Positions 32,718 through 40,245 of a stretch of 64,000 nt of DNA are shown piece after piece. The notes under the pieces were generated by a model that saw only the letters and a program-made list of their open reading frames with translations, searched no databases and had not been told where the DNA came from. The stretch covers positions 62,001 to 126,000 of the forward strand of contig NZ_JAAALB010000003.1 of the NCBI RefSeq assembly GCF_009905545.1, in the 5' to 3' direction. How positions within the stretch are numbered: position 1 is the stretch's first letter; each line of letters starts with the position of its first letter. This DNA is from Cellulophaga sp. BC115SP. GTDB taxonomy: Bacteria > Bacteroidota > Bacteroidia > Cytophagales > Spirosomataceae. The translations under genes and the position numbers were made by a program.

Positions 32718-34253
32718 TTGAAACGACTTAGCGATTTATTTCGAAAAATTGGTATATTTCAGGTTATGAGGCCTTTAGATACCCAAGTTTTTCAACGATT
32801 GACCCGCTTGTATGTGATTGCACTTACAACGGTTGCCGCTTTGTCTATGTCAGGACAATTGGTTATTCAATTGTTTCTACACCAATTACTAGACGATTCT
32901 CATGTTATTAATATCGCAGGTCGTCAAAGAATGCTCAGCCAACGATTATGTAAAACATCGATTTTGCTTTGTCGTCCTGATATTTTTCCTGCCGATGCCG
33001 AGCATTATTCGCAAGATATTAAAGATATTATTCGACTGTGGGAAGGCTGTCACAATGGGTTGAAAGGAGGAGAGTTAGATACGCCTGAGCAAACCTATAC
33101 GGTTCGCAACAGTCCTACTATTGATAGTTTATTTTTGGAGCTAAATCCGATTTTTACGGTTATGCTTACCAATGCCAAAACTATCAGTTACATTATTGAG
33201 AACCCTGTAAAAAACCAAGCAGATTCGCTTCATACTTCGCTTCAGCAAATTTTGAGTAATGAGCGTAATTTCTTGAAAATGATGGATAAAATCGTTTTCC
33301 AATACGATAAAGAAGCCAGTCAACGAGTAGATACCATTAAGCGTATCGAGTTGATTTTGTTTGTGTTATTATTTGTCGTTTTGGTACTCGAAGGACTCTT
33401 GATATTTAGACCAATAGCCAACTATATCAGAGTGGTTATAAAAAAACTGACTGATTCAGAAACAGAATTGCGTGACTCCAATGAGATGCTCGTAACTACC
33501 CAAGCGGCGCTAGTTCAGGCTACAGAGGAGAAATATAAATTACAATTAGCAGAAGAAAAAGTACGTTCAGCTTCTTTGATGGAGGGGCAGGAGCTAGAGC
33601 GCAAGCGTCTCGCTCGCGAGCTGCATGATGGTATTGGGCAAATGCTAACAGGCTTACGATTACTTGGAGAAAGAGTGCGCAGTACGCCATTTACCAACGA
33701 AAAACAAGAAAAGTCTTTTGAGGAGCTACAGAAATTGATTCAAGAGACTATTGAAGCTACTCGTACAGTTTCTTTCAACTTGGCACCATCGGTATTAAGT
33801 GATTATGGCTTGGGACCTGCCGTGAGAATTTTGGCGGAGCAAACTTCTAAAATGTCAGGAGTGGGAATAGATTTTCATGATAATATTCAAAAGCGACTTC
33901 CTGAAAATATTGAAACTACTCTATATCGTATTGCCCAAGAAGCTTTACACAATGCCGTAAAATACGCTGATGCTAGTGTGATAAGTATTCATTTGGAGGA
34001 AGCCAATCAACGTGTTTTAATGCATATTATCGACAACGGCAAAGGTTTTGAAGTTGGTCCAAGTAAAAAAGGCTTGGGAAGTAATGGCTTGAAAAATATG
34101 CAAACTCGTAGTAATTTATTGAACGGACAATTCAAAATACAGTCAGGAATTGGAAAAGGAACCGCTATTCAGGTGGTTATTCCTTTATCGAATAAAAAGA
34201 AGTCATCCACTATTTCAAAGAAAAAACCATTAACTCAACAGACAACGATATGA
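32718..34253 (+). CDS. narX: nitrate-sensing histidine kinase, NarX-like
   Basis: Membrane sensor kinase with up to 511 residues. Order: first membrane helix around 30-50 (LYVIALTTVAALSMSG), periplasmic PilJ/NarX-type domain with the P-box-like stretch VINIAGRQRMLSQRLCK, which is the nitrate-binding helix in NarX/NarQ, second helix around 208-230 (LILFVLLFVVLVLEGLLIF), a coiled-coil linker, HisKA_3 phosphoacceptor ERKRLARELHDGIGQ, and a HATPase with DNGKGFEVG and GLGSNGLKNM. Start is uncertain: TTG at 32718 or ATG at 32766. It overlaps the response regulator gene by four bases (ATGA), so the pair is translationally coupled. Nitrate as the signal follows from the domain and from position behind nirBD. 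Confidence 0.87.
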   Translation: MKRLSDLFRKIGIFQVMRPLDTQVFQRLTRLYVIALTTVAALSMSGQLVIQLFLHQLLDDSHVINIAGRQRMLSQRLCKTSILLCRPDIFPADAEHYSQDIKDIIRLWEGCHNGLKGGELDTPEQTYTVRNSPTIDSLFLELNPIFTVMLTNAKTISYIIENPVKNQADSLHTSLQQILSNERNFLKMMDKIVFQYDKEASQRVDTIKRIELILFVLLFVVLVLEGLLIFRPIANYIRVVIKKLTDSETELRDSNEMLVTTQAALVQATEEKYKLQLAEEKVRSASLMEGQELERKRLARELHDGIGQMLTGLRLLGERVRSTPFTNEKQEKSFEELQKLIQETIEATRTVSFNLAPSVLSDYGLGPAVRILAEQTSKMSGVGIDFHDNIQKRLPENIETTLYRIAQEALHNAVKYADASVISIHLEEANQRVLMHIIDNGKGFEVGPSKKGLGSNGLKNMQTRSNLLNGQFKIQSGIGKGTAIQVVIPLSNKKKSSTISKKKPLTQQTTI

Positions 34254-34897
34254 ATCCTATAAAAGTATTACTAGCCGACGACCACGATGTGGTGCGTAAA
34301 GGCATGAAAATGCTCCTTGAGGACGAAGAGGGTGTACTTGTAATTGGCGAAGCTGCCGACGGTGCCGAAGCTATCGAAAAAGTAAAAGCTTTGATGCCCG
34401 ATGTGGTTATCTTAGATCTTACTATGCCCAAAATGACAGGTATCGAAGCTGCCGCTGTAATTTCACAGGAATATCCATCGGTGAGAATCTTGATTTTCTC
34501 GATGCACAACAACCGTGAATACATCATCAATTCTGTAGAGAATGGTGCAAGTGGATATTTGCTAAAAGATACAGGCAAAGACGAGTTACTTCGTGCTTTG
34601 AGCGTTGTTTCGGAAGGTCGTAAGTATTTTCCACCTGAAATATCCGAAGTGATTATTGACGAATTACTTGCAAAAAATCTTTCGGGAGGCGCACCTGTGG
34701 AAAGTAAGCCTATTTTTCAGAAAATTACGCCTAAAGAGCGCCAAATTCTTGACCTTATTGTGCAAGGCTATAATAGCCGTGAAATTGCAGATAAGCTGTT
34801 TTTGAGTATTCGTACTGTAGACAATCACCGTGCGAATATGATGAAGAAAACTAAAGCGAAAAATACCGCTGATTTAGTAAAAATGGCAATACAGTAA
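34250..34897 (+). CDS. narL: NarL-type response regulator
   Basis: Cytosolic DNA-binding regulator of 215 residues. The receiver domain has the acidic pair at DD10-11, phosphoacceptor Asp56 (VVILDLTMPKMTG) and the conserved Lys in LLKDTGKDE. The C-terminal LuxR/NarL helix-turn-helix is seen as TPKERQILDLIVQGYNSREIA, described by its ends TPKERQ and YNSREIA, followed by LSIRTVDNHRANMMKK. It is paired with the NarX-like kinase and is expected to act on the nitrate genes here, but I could not find a convincing conserved site ahead of them. A perfect 13-bp hairpin follows at 34916. Confidence 0.92.
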   Translation: MNPIKVLLADDHDVVRKGMKMLLEDEEGVLVIGEAADGAEAIEKVKALMPDVVILDLTMPKMTGIEAAAVISQEYPSVRILIFSMHNNREYIINSVENGASGYLLKDTGKDELLRALSVVSEGRKYFPPEISEVIIDELLAKNLSGGAPVESKPIFQKITPKERQILDLIVQGYNSREIADKLFLSIRTVDNHRANMMKKTKAKNTADLVKMAIQ

Positions 34898-34915
34898 CTA
34901 TCGAGTGAGTTGAGA

Positions 34916-34955
34916 TTGAGTGAATGAGTGATTTTTATCTATCTCATTCACTCAA
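34916..34955 (+). terminator. stem-loop after narL (R4 repeat type)
   Basis: TTGAGTGAATGAG / CTCATTCACTCAA, perfect 13 bp, 14-base loop, no long T-run. The arm sequence recurs around 50721-50815, 57903 and 62459-62551. Confidence 0.6.
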
Positions 34956-35133
34956 ATATTAATGGGCAAAATCTTAACCTACAATAGGCTAAAATCTTCA
35001 ATATGATGCTTGGGAAGCTATAAAAAATATTTTACCGAGTACTCATAGCCGATAACCGAAAGCTCAATAATGCAGCATTAAGTTGAACGAGTTAATGAGA
35101 TAAAAAATTATACTCAGAACTCATCACTCATGC

Positions 35134-36465
35134 TTATATTGCCCGTTTTAATGTTAAAGTTGTTACAAACAAGCCATTACCTCTTTTGACCACAAAATTG
35201 AGAGGTTTTCCTTCGCCTTTCTGGAATAACTTGTACAGCTCACTTATGGATATGTCGCGCGAAGATTTGTCATTCACAAACAATAATTTGTCCCCTTCTT
35301 GTAAACCTGCACTTTCAGCAGGAGAATTAGCCTCGATTCTTTCAATCAAGTACTCGTTATAGTTCTGACCTTTGGCTGCCAATTCCATTCCTGTCATATT
35401 ATGTTCAAAAGGCTCTTTAAGATTTTTGTTTGAGGCTTTCAAAACAATATATTGATCTCTGTAGTTGAAAGTAACTCTGAATCTTCTCAAAAACTCACAA
35501 CCAATATTTCCTTGACGAGGATTTGCCAAGACATTAGGAATTACTTTGTAAGAGTTACTATCAGGAAAGGACGCAACCAAGTTTTGTAAGGTATATTTCC
35601 CAATCTTTAACTTTTGAATACGACCTAATTTGCCATTAATAATGCCGCTCAATCCTCTACCCAACTGAGCGCTAATGAGCTTTTGTGGAAGCTTGATTTT
35701 AGAGTTAGCTGTTGCATCCAACGAAAGGGCATGACCTGCTCCTGTATCTAACACTACTTTGATAGGAACGCTAGTAACACTATCTACAAGCTCAAGTGTA
35801 TTGAGATAAGGTTTTTTGTCTTCAATCGAAATCGGAATTTTTTCTCCTTTTGAAGGTTTGTATTTATAGTTATCAGGATTTTGAAAGGTTATTTCCCTCA
35901 TATTAAAATCAATAGTTACTGCAAACCTGTCAAATAGTTCATAGCCAATAATTCCATGTATGGGACGTCCAACAAATTCACTTAATTTGAGGATGTCTTC
36001 TTTCAGAATAACCAAATTTTGGTGGTATCCTGTCACTTCCCCCATTTGAATGGTATTATTAAGTACGATATTAGCCTCCAATTTTTCACCTTCGCCAGCT
36101 CCTGCAATCTTAACTTTTCGAATAGGAATCAGATTTTGTTTTTGGAGACAAGTAGGGTCTGTAATCAGGATTGTACTTACACCAGTGTCGAGGATAAAGT
36201 GTAAGGTATCTGAATTATTGATTTTTAATGGGATGATGATTAAATTTGCCTGAAGCTCAAAAGGAATTTTAGTAATTTTCCTATTTTTAATAAATTGAAA
36301 CCCAAATTTTTCCTCCACAACCTTTTCCTTGGTTCGAGTGGGAGAAAGTGACTTAGGAAAGCCAAGCGACGTCACGAAAGCATGATGGATGAATGCGAAT
36401 TGCTGCTCATGAGAAATAAAAACAATGAACAGCGCAAGAACAATTTTTAATAAAGAGGTTCTCAT
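35134..36465 (-). CDS. retropepsin-like aspartyl protease with PDZ domain, exported
   Basis: Protein of 443 residues. An N-terminal hydrophobic stretch (LLKIVLALFIVFISH) acts as signal or anchor. Two aspartyl protease half-domains follow, each with a D-T-G: HFILDTGVST near residue 92 and KVVLDTGAGHA near 225. From about 365 comes a PDZ domain (LIERIEANSPAESAGLQEGDKLLFV, seen as NSPAESAGLQEGD). This architecture is common in Bacteroidota and is thought to be periplasmic, but substrates are not known. It is a single gene on the minus strand, tail to tail with narL. Confidence 0.85.
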   Translation of the reverse strand: MRTSLLKIVLALFIVFISHEQQFAFIHHAFVTSLGFPKSLSPTRTKEKVVEEKFGFQFIKNRKITKIPFELQANLIIIPLKINNSDTLHFILDTGVSTILITDPTCLQKQNLIPIRKVKIAGAGEGEKLEANIVLNNTIQMGEVTGYHQNLVILKEDILKLSEFVGRPIHGIIGYELFDRFAVTIDFNMREITFQNPDNYKYKPSKGEKIPISIEDKKPYLNTLELVDSVTSVPIKVVLDTGAGHALSLDATANSKIKLPQKLISAQLGRGLSGIINGKLGRIQKLKIGKYTLQNLVASFPDSNSYKVIPNVLANPRQGNIGCEFLRRFRVTFNYRDQYIVLKASNKNLKEPFEHNMTGMELAAKGQNYNEYLIERIEANSPAESAGLQEGDKLLFVNDKSSRDISISELYKLFQKGEGKPLNFVVKRGNGLFVTTLTLKRAI

Positions 36466-36740
36466 ATTCTTGTCTGTTTAGTATCTATCTAATTTATAGT
36501 ATTTTAGGATATAAAACAAATGTTTTTCTTAGATTGTTTAAATTTATCATTGGAAAGATACAAAAGCTAAAAAGAGCCCTTAGAATTAATTATATTTAAG
36601 AAAATTAGCAATGATAAAGCAGTAAAACCGCCAGATTTCTGCAAGAATTTTATAGATGATATCAACGATTAATCGCTAGTTTTATAGAACTGATTACCGA
36701 GTATTCATCAATACCCACATTCCCATAAAAACCAACGCCC

Positions 36741-37202
36741 ATGTCCAAAGTAGTTATTAAACCAATACTCTATGCTGCACTAGCAGGAGGACTTTTGTCT
36801 TCTTGTGTTAGCCAGCAAAAATACCAAGCGCTCATACAAGACAAAGACCGTCTTGACGTAAGTGTCGAACGAGCACACAAAGAAATTAAGGAACTGAAGG
36901 AAACCAAGCTCAACTTAGAAGATCAAATCAAATACAAAAACGTGGAGATTGCTAAGTTAGAGAATCAGGTAAGTATCATCAAAAAGCAAGCAGATGCAAT
37001 GGGGCAAAAGTTTGATGAGCTGGAGGACCAAATGAAAAAAATGAGTGCCGACCTAGAAAGCAAAAAATATGAAAGTGCTTTACTTGTGGCAAGTTATGAG
37101 CGTAAAATTGCAGAATTACAATTGCTTGGCTCAAAGTTTAAAGCCAAAAAGAAAGCTAAAGTCACCAAAAAGACCGATAAAATACTAGCCGTCAAAAACT
37201 AG
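36741..37202 (+). CDS. coiled-coil lipoprotein
   Basis: Protein of 153 residues with a lipoprotein signal (LYAALAGGLLSSC, lipobox L-S-S-C, Cys22). Residues 30-125 are one long heptad coiled coil (LDVSVERAHKEIKELKE through FDELEDQMKKM), and the C-terminus is strongly basic (KAKKKAKVTKK), suggesting contact with peptidoglycan, DNA-free periplasmic polymer or LPS. It resembles the N-terminal part of OmpA-linked lipoproteins without the OmpA domain. Monocistronic, with a terminator at 37223. Confidence 0.75.
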   Translation: MSKVVIKPILYAALAGGLLSSCVSQQKYQALIQDKDRLDVSVERAHKEIKELKETKLNLEDQIKYKNVEIAKLENQVSIIKKQADAMGQKFDELEDQMKKMSADLESKKYESALLVASYERKIAELQLLGSKFKAKKKAKVTKKTDKILAVKN

Positions 37203-37222
37203 GCTGTATAAAGATCAATGGG

Positions 37223-37251
37223 AGCCTCGCAATATTTGTGAGGCTTTTTTT
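37223..37251 (+). terminator. terminator of the lipoprotein gene
   Basis: AGCCTCGC / GTGAGGCT hairpin (one G-U) with a 7-base loop and T-run. Confidence 0.85.
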
Positions 37252-37367
37252 ATGAAAGCTAAAAGGTTGATTTTTAGGAAAAGAGTTCTGCCATTTGCGA
37301 GAGGATACTCAATTATGCTTCGCCGAAACAAATCCCTAAATTTTTAGTGCAAAGCATATTTTATCTA

Positions 37368-37375
37368 TAAATTTG
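37368..37375 (+). promoter_or_regulatory. -7 promoter element of tpiA
   Basis: TAAATTTG, exact TAnnTTTG match, giving a leader of about 77 nt. Confidence 0.6.
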
Positions 37376-37458
37376 TAGGGTAATTAAGTTTCAACCAAAA
37401 AACAGTGGTTCAATAGATTCAGCGCAAGCTGTTTCTCTCCCCGACTTTACTTAAAAAA

Positions 37459-38220
37459 ATGAGAAAGAAAATCGTTGCTGGTAACTGGAAAATGAACAAA
37501 ACAGCTGAAGAAGCATTAATCTTAGCTTCTGAAGTGGCAAACATGGTGAAAGATGAAGTATCTACAGACGTTACTGTAGTTATTGCTTCTCCGTCTTTGT
37601 ACTTGAGTACTTTGACAAAATATGCTGAGCCAGTAGTAAATTTGGGTATTTCGGCTCAAAACTGCCACCAAAAAGCCTCTGGTGCTTATACAGGTGAAAT
37701 CTCAGCTCCAATGTTGAAATCAATCGGTGTAGAATATGTAATCTTAGGTCACTCTGAGCGTCGTCAGTACTTTGGTGAAACTAATGAGCAATTGGCTGAA
37801 AAAGTAAATATCTCTCTTGAAAATGGTTTGACTCCAATCTTCTGTTGTGGAGAATCTCTAGATCAGCGCAATGCTCCAGGATACTTGGAGTTTGTAGCTT
37901 CACAATTGACTGATAGCCTTTTCCACTTGTCAGTAGAAGATTTCGGTAAAGTAGTAATTGCTTACGAACCAATCTGGGCAATCGGTACAGGTGTAACAGC
38001 ATCTTCTGATCAGGCACAAGAAATGCACGCATTCTTGCGCGCTCATGTTGCTACAAAATACGGACAAGAAGTAGCAGATAATACTTCTATCCTATACGGT
38101 GGTAGCTGTAACGAGAAAAACGCTCCTGAGTTGTTTTCTCGTGAAGATATCGACGGTGGTCTAATCGGTGGTGCATCATTGAAATCTCGTGAATTTGTGA
38201 ATATCGCAAAATCATTCTAG
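37459..38220 (+). CDS. tpiA: triosephosphate isomerase
   Basis: Interconverts dihydroxyacetone phosphate and glyceraldehyde-3-phosphate in glycolysis; cytosolic dimer, 253 residues, normal length. Catalytic residues: Lys in AGNWKMNK, His in ILGHSERRQYF, Glu in the signature AYEPIWAIGTG; phosphate loop YGGSCNEKN and GGLIGGASL. Codon use is strongly biased as for a highly expressed gene. It has its own promoter and is monocistronic here. Confidence 0.97.
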   Translation: MRKKIVAGNWKMNKTAEEALILASEVANMVKDEVSTDVTVVIASPSLYLSTLTKYAEPVVNLGISAQNCHQKASGAYTGEISAPMLKSIGVEYVILGHSERRQYFGETNEQLAEKVNISLENGLTPIFCCGESLDQRNAPGYLEFVASQLTDSLFHLSVEDFGKVVIAYEPIWAIGTGVTASSDQAQEMHAFLRAHVATKYGQEVADNTSILYGGSCNEKNAPELFSREDIDGGLIGGASLKSREFVNIAKSF

Positions 38221-38286
38221 TTGATATAGGTTATAAGTTATTTGTTAGTCGTTATTAGAGACGAACCCAAGTACAAGCGATAAATT

Positions 38287-38410
38287 AGTAGTGTACGAAG
38301 GATTTCCAACAATTTCAGATTTCTGATTTCGGAAATAGAGTAAAATACCTTTATTTTTTACAAAAAAAGAAGTTTATACTTCCGAAATCCAACATCCGAT
38401 ATTCGAAATA
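38287..38410. repeat. IS-end-like sequence followed by R3 repeat, copy 3
   Basis: AGTAGTGTACGAAGG (38287-38301) is identical to the outer right end of the IS4 element (15226-15240, other strand). The following R3 palindrome has GATTTCGGAA and TTCCGAAATC arms. No matching right IS end was found. Confidence 0.7.
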
Positions 38411-38462
38411 GAGAGGAGTGAGAGCTCGATAGCAATAACTAACATGACGAAATAGATTAAAG

Positions 38463-38511
38463 AGCGCCGTAGGTGCGATAGAAGCCCGTTTTCTGTCACA
38501 TTTACGGCGCT
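38463..38511. repeat. hairpin with GC-rich 9-bp arms
   Basis: AGCGCCGTA / TACGGCGCT perfect arms enclosing 31 bases that contain a smaller AGAA/TTCT pairing, with TTTGG after. It may terminate tpiA or be a REP-like element. Confidence 0.55.
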
Positions 38512-38671
38512 TTTGGTATTTATGGGCTTACCGTAAATAGTAGTTTTTCAGTGCTTTATCCATGACATTATACAAGTTCTATACCTCATTCTCTAAAAGT
38601 TTTGAGCTAGAAAAATAACAAGCTAAAAAAAATCATACTCTTTAAGAACTTTTCTGAAAAACAGCACGTTA

Positions 38672-38679
38672 TACCTTTC
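38672..38679 (+). promoter_or_regulatory. probable -7 element of cdd
   Basis: TACCTTTC, one base from TAnnTTTG, in TTATACCTTTC, 26 bases before the start codon. Confidence 0.4.
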
Positions 38680-38704
38680 CCTATTTCTAAAATCATCATA
38701 AACT

Positions 38705-39181
38705 ATGCAGAAATTAAATGTAACTATTTCATTAGAATCTTATGACTCAGAAACTGAATTGAGTGCAAAAGAACAGTTGTTGTTGATGGAAGCTCGTAAG
38801 GCTACTTATAAGTCTTATGCGCCTTATTCACAGTTTCATGTGGGTGCTGCTATATTACTAGAAGACGATACTATTATCACTGCCAATAACCAAGAAAATG
38901 CAGCCTTTCCATCAGGCTCTTGTGCTGAGCAATCAGCGATATTTTGGGTAGGAGCTAATCATCCAGACAAAAAAATCAAATCTATTGCGGTTATCGCTCG
39001 CCCTGGGAAGGGTGATGAGTTTAGAGGCGTTCCTCCTTGCGGTGCTTGTCGCCAAGCAATGCTTGAATACGAAGTGCGTCAAAAACAGCCAATTCGCTTA
39101 TTGATGCTTGGAGCAAACAACCAAGTATTAGCAACGGAATCAATAGGAGACTTACTTCCTTTGAAGTTTGAAGAATTTTAA
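38705..39181 (+). CDS. cdd: cytidine deaminase
   Basis: Zinc enzyme of pyrimidine salvage that converts cytidine and deoxycytidine to uridine and deoxyuridine. 158 residues, the small tetrameric form. Motifs: YSQFHVGAAIL for substrate contact, SCAEQSAI with the first zinc ligand Cys and catalytic Glu, and PPCGACRQAMLEY with the other two zinc Cys. The next gene starts 38 bases later on the same strand, so the two probably share a transcript. Confidence 0.95.
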   Translation: MQKLNVTISLESYDSETELSAKEQLLLMEARKATYKSYAPYSQFHVGAAILLEDDTIITANNQENAAFPSGSCAEQSAIFWVGANHPDKKIKSIAVIARPGKGDEFRGVPPCGACRQAMLEYEVRQKQPIRLLMLGANNQVLATESIGDLLPLKFEEF

Positions 39182-39218
39182 TCAGATTTCGAGTAAATTT
39201 TATTCGAAACCAATCCTT

Positions 39219-39893
39219 ATGAATTCATTTTTTAAACAGAATACCTTTTCGTTGGTCTATGCCTTTTTTTTAGGGGTAATGCCCTTAGTCGTTAGTTCTT
39301 CGATTACGGTATGGGTGATGTTTCATGAAGCAAATATCCATCAGTTCGATTTGTCTACATGGACGATGGTATATGCCGCTGCAAGTTTGACAATGGCCTT
39401 TGCACTTACGCCAACTACCTTTATAGCGCTATTGAGTGGTTATTTTTTGGGTTGGCAAGCGTTAATTCCTGTTTGTATCAGCTATTGGCTAGCTTCTTGG
39501 ATTGGATATATAATGGCCGCTAAAATAGATGGTGGACGATTATTGAGTGCTTTGGAGGAAAGAGAAGGGGTAAAGGAACTTCTTCAAAATCTTCAGAAGC
39601 AAGAGTTCAAAATCATTTTGTTGGCGCGACTTTCACCTGTATTGCCTTTTGCGGTGAGTAACTTATTGTTTTCATGTTCGGGAGCCAAGCTAAAAAACTT
39701 CCTTACTGCAGGTTTTATTGGGATGTTGCCCCGCACGCTTTTGTCTATATGGGTAGGAACCCAAGCCAAAGAAATTAAGGCATTAGTGGAACATCCAAGT
39801 GAAGGAGCTGTAGCGCAAGTGGCTATTATACTGATGATTGGAATTTCGTTGTATGGATTATTTAGAGTCGTAAGAAAAGCAATAGGAGAGTAG
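39219..39893 (+). CDS. VTT-domain (TVP38/DedA-like) membrane protein
   Basis: Inner-membrane protein of 224 residues from ATG 39219 (the frame is open to 39168, but that would overlap cdd). About five helices: FSLVYAFFLGVMPLVVSSS, WTMVYAAASLTMAFALTP, the re-entrant G-containing segment FIALLSGYFLGWQALIP, and RTLLSIWVGTQ plus the last helix. The motif LLARLSPVLPFAVSNLLF matches the VTT/SNARE-associated family, members of which act as lipid scramblases or in membrane homeostasis. No specific substrate can be given. Confidence 0.82.
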   Translation: MNSFFKQNTFSLVYAFFLGVMPLVVSSSITVWVMFHEANIHQFDLSTWTMVYAAASLTMAFALTPTTFIALLSGYFLGWQALIPVCISYWLASWIGYIMAAKIDGGRLLSALEEREGVKELLQNLQKQEFKIILLARLSPVLPFAVSNLLFSCSGAKLKNFLTAGFIGMLPRTLLSIWVGTQAKEIKALVEHPSEGAVAQVAIILMIGISLYGLFRVVRKAIGE

Positions 39894-39926
39894 GTTTATT
39901 TTAGAAGAGAAAATATACTTGAGATT

Positions 39927-40055
39927 AGGACTTTACGAAGGATACTAAGCTATTGCAGATTTGAGATTTTTGATTTCGGAAAGATAATTAAAAAAATAGG
40001 TTATACTTCCGAAATCTAACATCCGATATCCGATTATAATACTTCGTACACAACT
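39927..40055. mobile_element. MITE-like element with IS4-type ends and R3 core, copy 4
   Basis: 129 bp. Left end AGGACTTTACGAAGG and right end (reverse complement) AGTTGTGTACGAAGT resemble the 15-bp ends of the IS4 element. The core is the R3 palindrome (GATTTCGGAA ... TTCCGAAATC); 26 bases at 39955-39980 are identical to 6423-6448. There is no coding capacity, and no clear target duplication. Confidence 0.7.
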
Positions 40056-40130
40056 AACTTTAAATTGTCCTTTGTTGACGATAGACTCTATATGTCTTAA
40101 TATTAGGGTAAATATTTTTTTCTCATTCAT

Positions 40131-40162
40131 TTTCAGAATATTAGAAAAATTTTATACCTTTG
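40131..40162 (+). promoter_or_regulatory. promoter of rpsA
   Basis: TTTC (40131-40134), 20 bases, TACCTTTG (40155-40162). The 5' leader starts CACCCCCAATCAATTGGG, with a CCCAAT/ATTGGG inverted repeat that could serve control of S1. Confidence 0.75.
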
Positions 40163-40245
40163 CACCCCCAATCAATTGGGATTAACTAACTATAATTCAA
40201 TGTGTTTTGCCCGCCACATTGATGTATCAGGGCTTTTATTTAAAC

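Larger units (their letters stand above)
38221..38704. other. repeat-rich gap between tpiA and cdd
   Basis: 484 bp without a gene. It holds an IS-end-like sequence with R3 repeat (38287-38410), a hairpin at 38463-38511 and the cdd promoter. Confidence 0.6.
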
